Shown piece by piece: positions 4,931 through 6,997 of a stretch of DNA of 6,997 bases; within the stretch, counting starts at the first letter, position 1, and each line of letters starts with the position of its first letter. The stretch spans positions 1 through 6,997 of the forward strand of contig JAAUPU010000144.1 in the NCBI GenBank assembly GCA_012032975.1, read 5' to 3'. This stretch comes from Caldilineaceae bacterium. Its GTDB lineage: Bacteria > Chloroflexota > Anaerolineae > Caldilineales > Caldilineaceae. Position numbers and translations under genes: made by a program. The notes beneath the pieces are model-generated. The model had not been told where the DNA came from and searched no databases. It saw only the letters and a program-made list of their open reading frames with translations.

Positions 4931-6565
4931 ATGGCTGGCTTGGATGCCGATACAAGGGATATGGTCTTGTCCACGCTGCGGCGTTATGCCGAGCGAAATC
5001 TCTCGCCCGAAGTTCTTCTCGAGTTCGACCACAAAGACGAATTCCCGGCCAAGGTGCTGAAAGAGCTGTATGACCCCATGCAGTTCGGCCTGCACCTGGT
5101 CTTCATCCCCGAAGAGTATGGCGGTCTCGGCGGCGGCGCCTATGACATCTATCGCGTCTCCGAGGCCATGGCGAGATCGACCTGGGCATTGCCACCGGCG
5201 TGCTCGCTACCTTCCTCGGCACCGACCCGATCACCGTCGGCGGCACGCCAGAGCAGAAAGAGCTTTGGATGGGTCGCATTGCCGAGGAGGGCTTACTGGT
5301 TGCCTATGGCGCAACCGAACCCCAAGCTGGCAGCGATCTGGCCTCGCTGAAGACCAAGGCCGTGCCCGTCTCTGAAAATGGCGAGATCAAAGGGTACAAG
5401 ATCAGCGGGCGCAAGCAGTGGATCAGCAACGGCGGTGTGGCCGAACTCTACACGATCCTGGCGCTGGCGCCGGGCGGACCCTCCTGGTTTGTGGTAGAGC
5501 GGGAAACAGAAGGTTTCTCGCCGGCCAAACCGGAAGACAAGCACGGCATCCGCGCCAGCAACACCGCCGCGCTCTTTCTCGAAGATGTCTATGTCGATGC
5601 GGACCGGCTGGTCGGCGGCGTCGAAGGCCAAGGGCTGGCGCAGGCGCAAGCAGTCTTTGGCTACACCCGTTTGATGGTGGCCGCGTTTGGACTGGGCGCG
5701 GGCTGGGCCTGTCTGCGCCGCGCCATCCCCTATTCGCAACAGCGCATCCAGGGCGCGCGCCGTGAGCCAAAAGCAGGGCTATACCCACAAACTGATCGTG
5801 CCCAATGCGGTGCGTCTGGAAGCCGCGCGCGCCTATATCGAATGGACCGCCGAACGCATCGACAGCGGCGACGAAGACCTTCAGACCGAAGGCGCGGTGG
5901 CCAAATATCTGGCGACCGAAACCGGCAACAAGGCCGCCGAAGACAGCATCCAGGCGCTGGGCGGTTATGGCTATACCAAAGAGTACATGGTGGAAAAGAT
6001 CAAGCGCGATGTGCGCATCACCACCATCTACGAAGGCACCTCCGAGATCATGGAGTGGACCATTGCCCGCAACCGCTGGCAGGAACATCTGAAATCGCGC
6101 GGCGCCTTCTATACCGACTGGGCTGCCAGGCTGGAGCAGATCGGTCAAAGCAATAGCAGCAGCGGCGCCACGACCGCGGCCCTGGCACTCCGCGCGCTCG
6201 CCGTCATCCTGGAGCGCTGTCGGATCGACCGACTGACGCGCAACCAACACATGCTCTTTCGCCTGGGCGAGCTGATCGCCTTTGCCGAGACGGCCGCTAT
6301 TTTCAGCGAACGCTCTATCGACAAGCCGAGCGACGCCATCGAGCTGAAGCCAGATGCGCTGCAAGCCATGGCTCGCGTCCATGCCCGCGACGCCGCGCTC
6401 AAGGTCGCAGCCGATGGCCTGCGTCTCTCCATCGGCGCAGGACAGAGCGACCCGGATCTGGCTGGCTCGTTGAAGCTGCCGGCCATCTATCAGGCGCAGG
6501 CTGGGCTATTCGACGACATGGACTTTGTCGCCCAAAAATTGAACGAGACATTCCAGGCAGAGTGA
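4931..6565 (+). CDS. Acyl-CoA dehydrogenase with VLCAD-like C-terminal extension (frameshifted)
   Basis: This is a flavin-dependent acyl-CoA dehydrogenase of about 545 residues when reconstructed. The helical N-terminal domain has EEYGGLGGG; the middle domain has [11 protein letters not shown] (flavin-side TEP motif) and [11 protein letters not shown]. The C-terminal helical domain has [16 protein letters not shown] and IYEGTSEI, whose Glu (about residue 369) is the catalytic base. About 175 more residues follow that Glu, far beyond the roughly 25 of short- and medium-chain enzymes. This recalls the extension of very-long-chain dehydrogenases, which aids membrane association. The frame breaks near 5171 (a C lost in GCCGAG, then [15 protein letters not shown] continues) and near 5750-5762. 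There, restoring two bases would give [18 protein letters not shown]. The gene precedes the PfaA-like synthase by 130 bases in the same direction. The substrate is unknown. Confidence 0.9.
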
Positions 6566-6571
6566 GAAGAG

Positions 6572-6634
6572 GGCGTGGTGCGTGGGACGTGGTGCGTGGA
6601 ACAACTTCACGCGCTAAGTCCCACGCACCACGCC
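6572..6634 (+). repeat. 17-bp inverted repeat with internal 14-bp tandem repeat
   Basis: GGCGTGGTGCGTGGGAC (6572-6588) is the exact reverse complement of 6618-6634, with a 29-base loop. Within the left part, CGTGGTGCGTGG occurs at 6574-6585 and again at 6588-6599 (14-base period), so the right arm could pair with either copy. It begins seven bases after the dehydrogenase stop. No T run follows it, so it may be a dispersed palindromic repeat, an mRNA-stabilising stem or an attenuator rather than a standard terminator. Confidence 0.8.
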
Positions 6635-6680
6635 TCATCGCGCTTCGCACTTGCAAATTACCTTGCACAAAGGTTGACCC

Positions 6681-6687
6681 AAAGGAG
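6681..6687 (+). promoter_or_regulatory. Ribosome binding site of the PfaA-like synthase
   Basis: AAAGGAG lies 8 bases before the ATG at 6696. It favours this start over the next in-frame ATG at 6705. Confidence 0.7.
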
Positions 6688-6695
6688 AACCAATC

Positions 6696-6997
6696 ATGAC
6701 TTCCATGGGAGATCGCGCCGTTGCGATTGTCGGCGTAGGGGCCATACTTCCCGATGCGCCCAACGCACCTGCCTACTGGCAGAACATCAGCGACAAGCGC
6801 TATAGCATCATCGACGTGCCCCCAGAACGTTGGCCGGCCGCAGACTATTATGATCCCGATCCCAGCGCTCCCGACAAGACCTATTCCAAGATTGGTGGCT
6901 GGATCCGCGGCTATCAATTCGACTGGAAACGCTTCCGCATCCCGCCCAAAGTGGCGGCAGCCATGGACGAAAGCCAGCAATGGGCCGTCACCCATCG
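6696..6997 (+). CDS. PfaA-like type I polyketide/PUFA synthase, ketosynthase N-terminus (partial at right edge)
   Basis: The open frame runs from ATG 6696 without a stop to the window end (100 complete codons). It opens with [18 protein letters not shown], the standard start of a type I beta-ketoacyl synthase domain. [20 protein letters not shown] and the following [21 protein letters not shown] are characteristic of the PfaA-type subgroup, the large iterative synthases that make polyunsaturated fatty acids or related lipids and polyketides. The ketosynthase catalytic Cys and His residues, any acyltransferase domain and the ACP repeats lie beyond the window, so the product cannot be predicted. 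A good Shine-Dalgarno (AAAGGAG) precedes it. It follows the acyl-CoA dehydrogenase on the same strand with a hairpin between, which may set relative expression. A gene symbol is withheld because only the first part of a multidomain protein is visible. Confidence 0.85.
   Translation, partial: MTSMGDRAVAIVGVGAILPDAPNAPAYWQNISDKRYSIIDVPPERWPAADYYDPDPSAPDKTYSKIGGWIRGYQFDWKRFRIPPKVAAAMDESQQWAVTH

Noticed and set aside
5423..6382. Minus-strand open frame of 319 codons opposite the second acyl-CoA dehydrogenase
   Set aside because: It lies antisense to conserved dehydrogenase sequence and shows no family motif.
6399..6995. Minus-strand open frame at the right end
   Set aside because: It crosses the dehydrogenase C-terminus, the hairpin and the ketosynthase start; the plus strand explains both coding parts.
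1..6997. CRISPR array, tRNA or rRNA genes
   Set aside because: No regularly spaced repeats of the right size and no recognisable tRNA or rRNA signatures were seen on either strand.

Overview
The window looks like bacterial chromosome with GC-rich lipid-metabolism genes interrupted by an AT-richer accessory patch. Codon choice, the acyl-CoA dehydrogenase and ketosynthase types, and the short dispersed intergenic repeats suggest an environmental bacterium, possibly of the Chloroflexota (Anaerolineae/Caldilineae-like). This placement is an inference and no marker gene confirms it.

Layout. Positions 1-540 (minus strand) carry the N-terminal part of an ACAD10/11-like acyl-CoA dehydrogenase that runs off the left edge. 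A short divergent promoter region follows (541-726). The accessory patch then holds a small three-helix membrane protein (727-1207) and an intact type II toxin-antitoxin pair, an RHH antitoxin and a RelE/YafQ-like toxin that overlap by ATGA (1310-1863). After about 300 bases of non-coding DNA with candidate operators comes a FabH-type 3-oxoacyl-ACP synthase III (2161-3187). A CPBP-family intramembrane protease (3661-4519) follows, bracketed by two copies of a 109-bp intergenic repeat. Next is a VLCAD-like acyl-CoA dehydrogenase with a long C-terminal extension (4931-6565). The window ends in the first 100 codons of a PfaA-like multidomain polyketide/polyunsaturated-fatty-acid synthase (6696 to the right edge).

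How the genes may work together. FabH (starter condensation), two flavin acyl-CoA dehydrogenases (introduction or removal of double bonds at the CoA level) and a PfaA-type iterative synthase together suggest a specialised lipid or polyketide pathway. The protease and the toxin-antitoxin pair look like passengers rather than pathway members.

A strong property of the sequence is that all four long genes wholly or mostly inside the window, and the small membrane gene, carry one or more single-base indels. Most of these sit at short homopolymers, and conserved protein sequence resumes at once in the next frame. I read this mainly as sequencing or assembly error and describe the genes as reconstructed across the shifts, but true decay cannot be excluded from one sequence.
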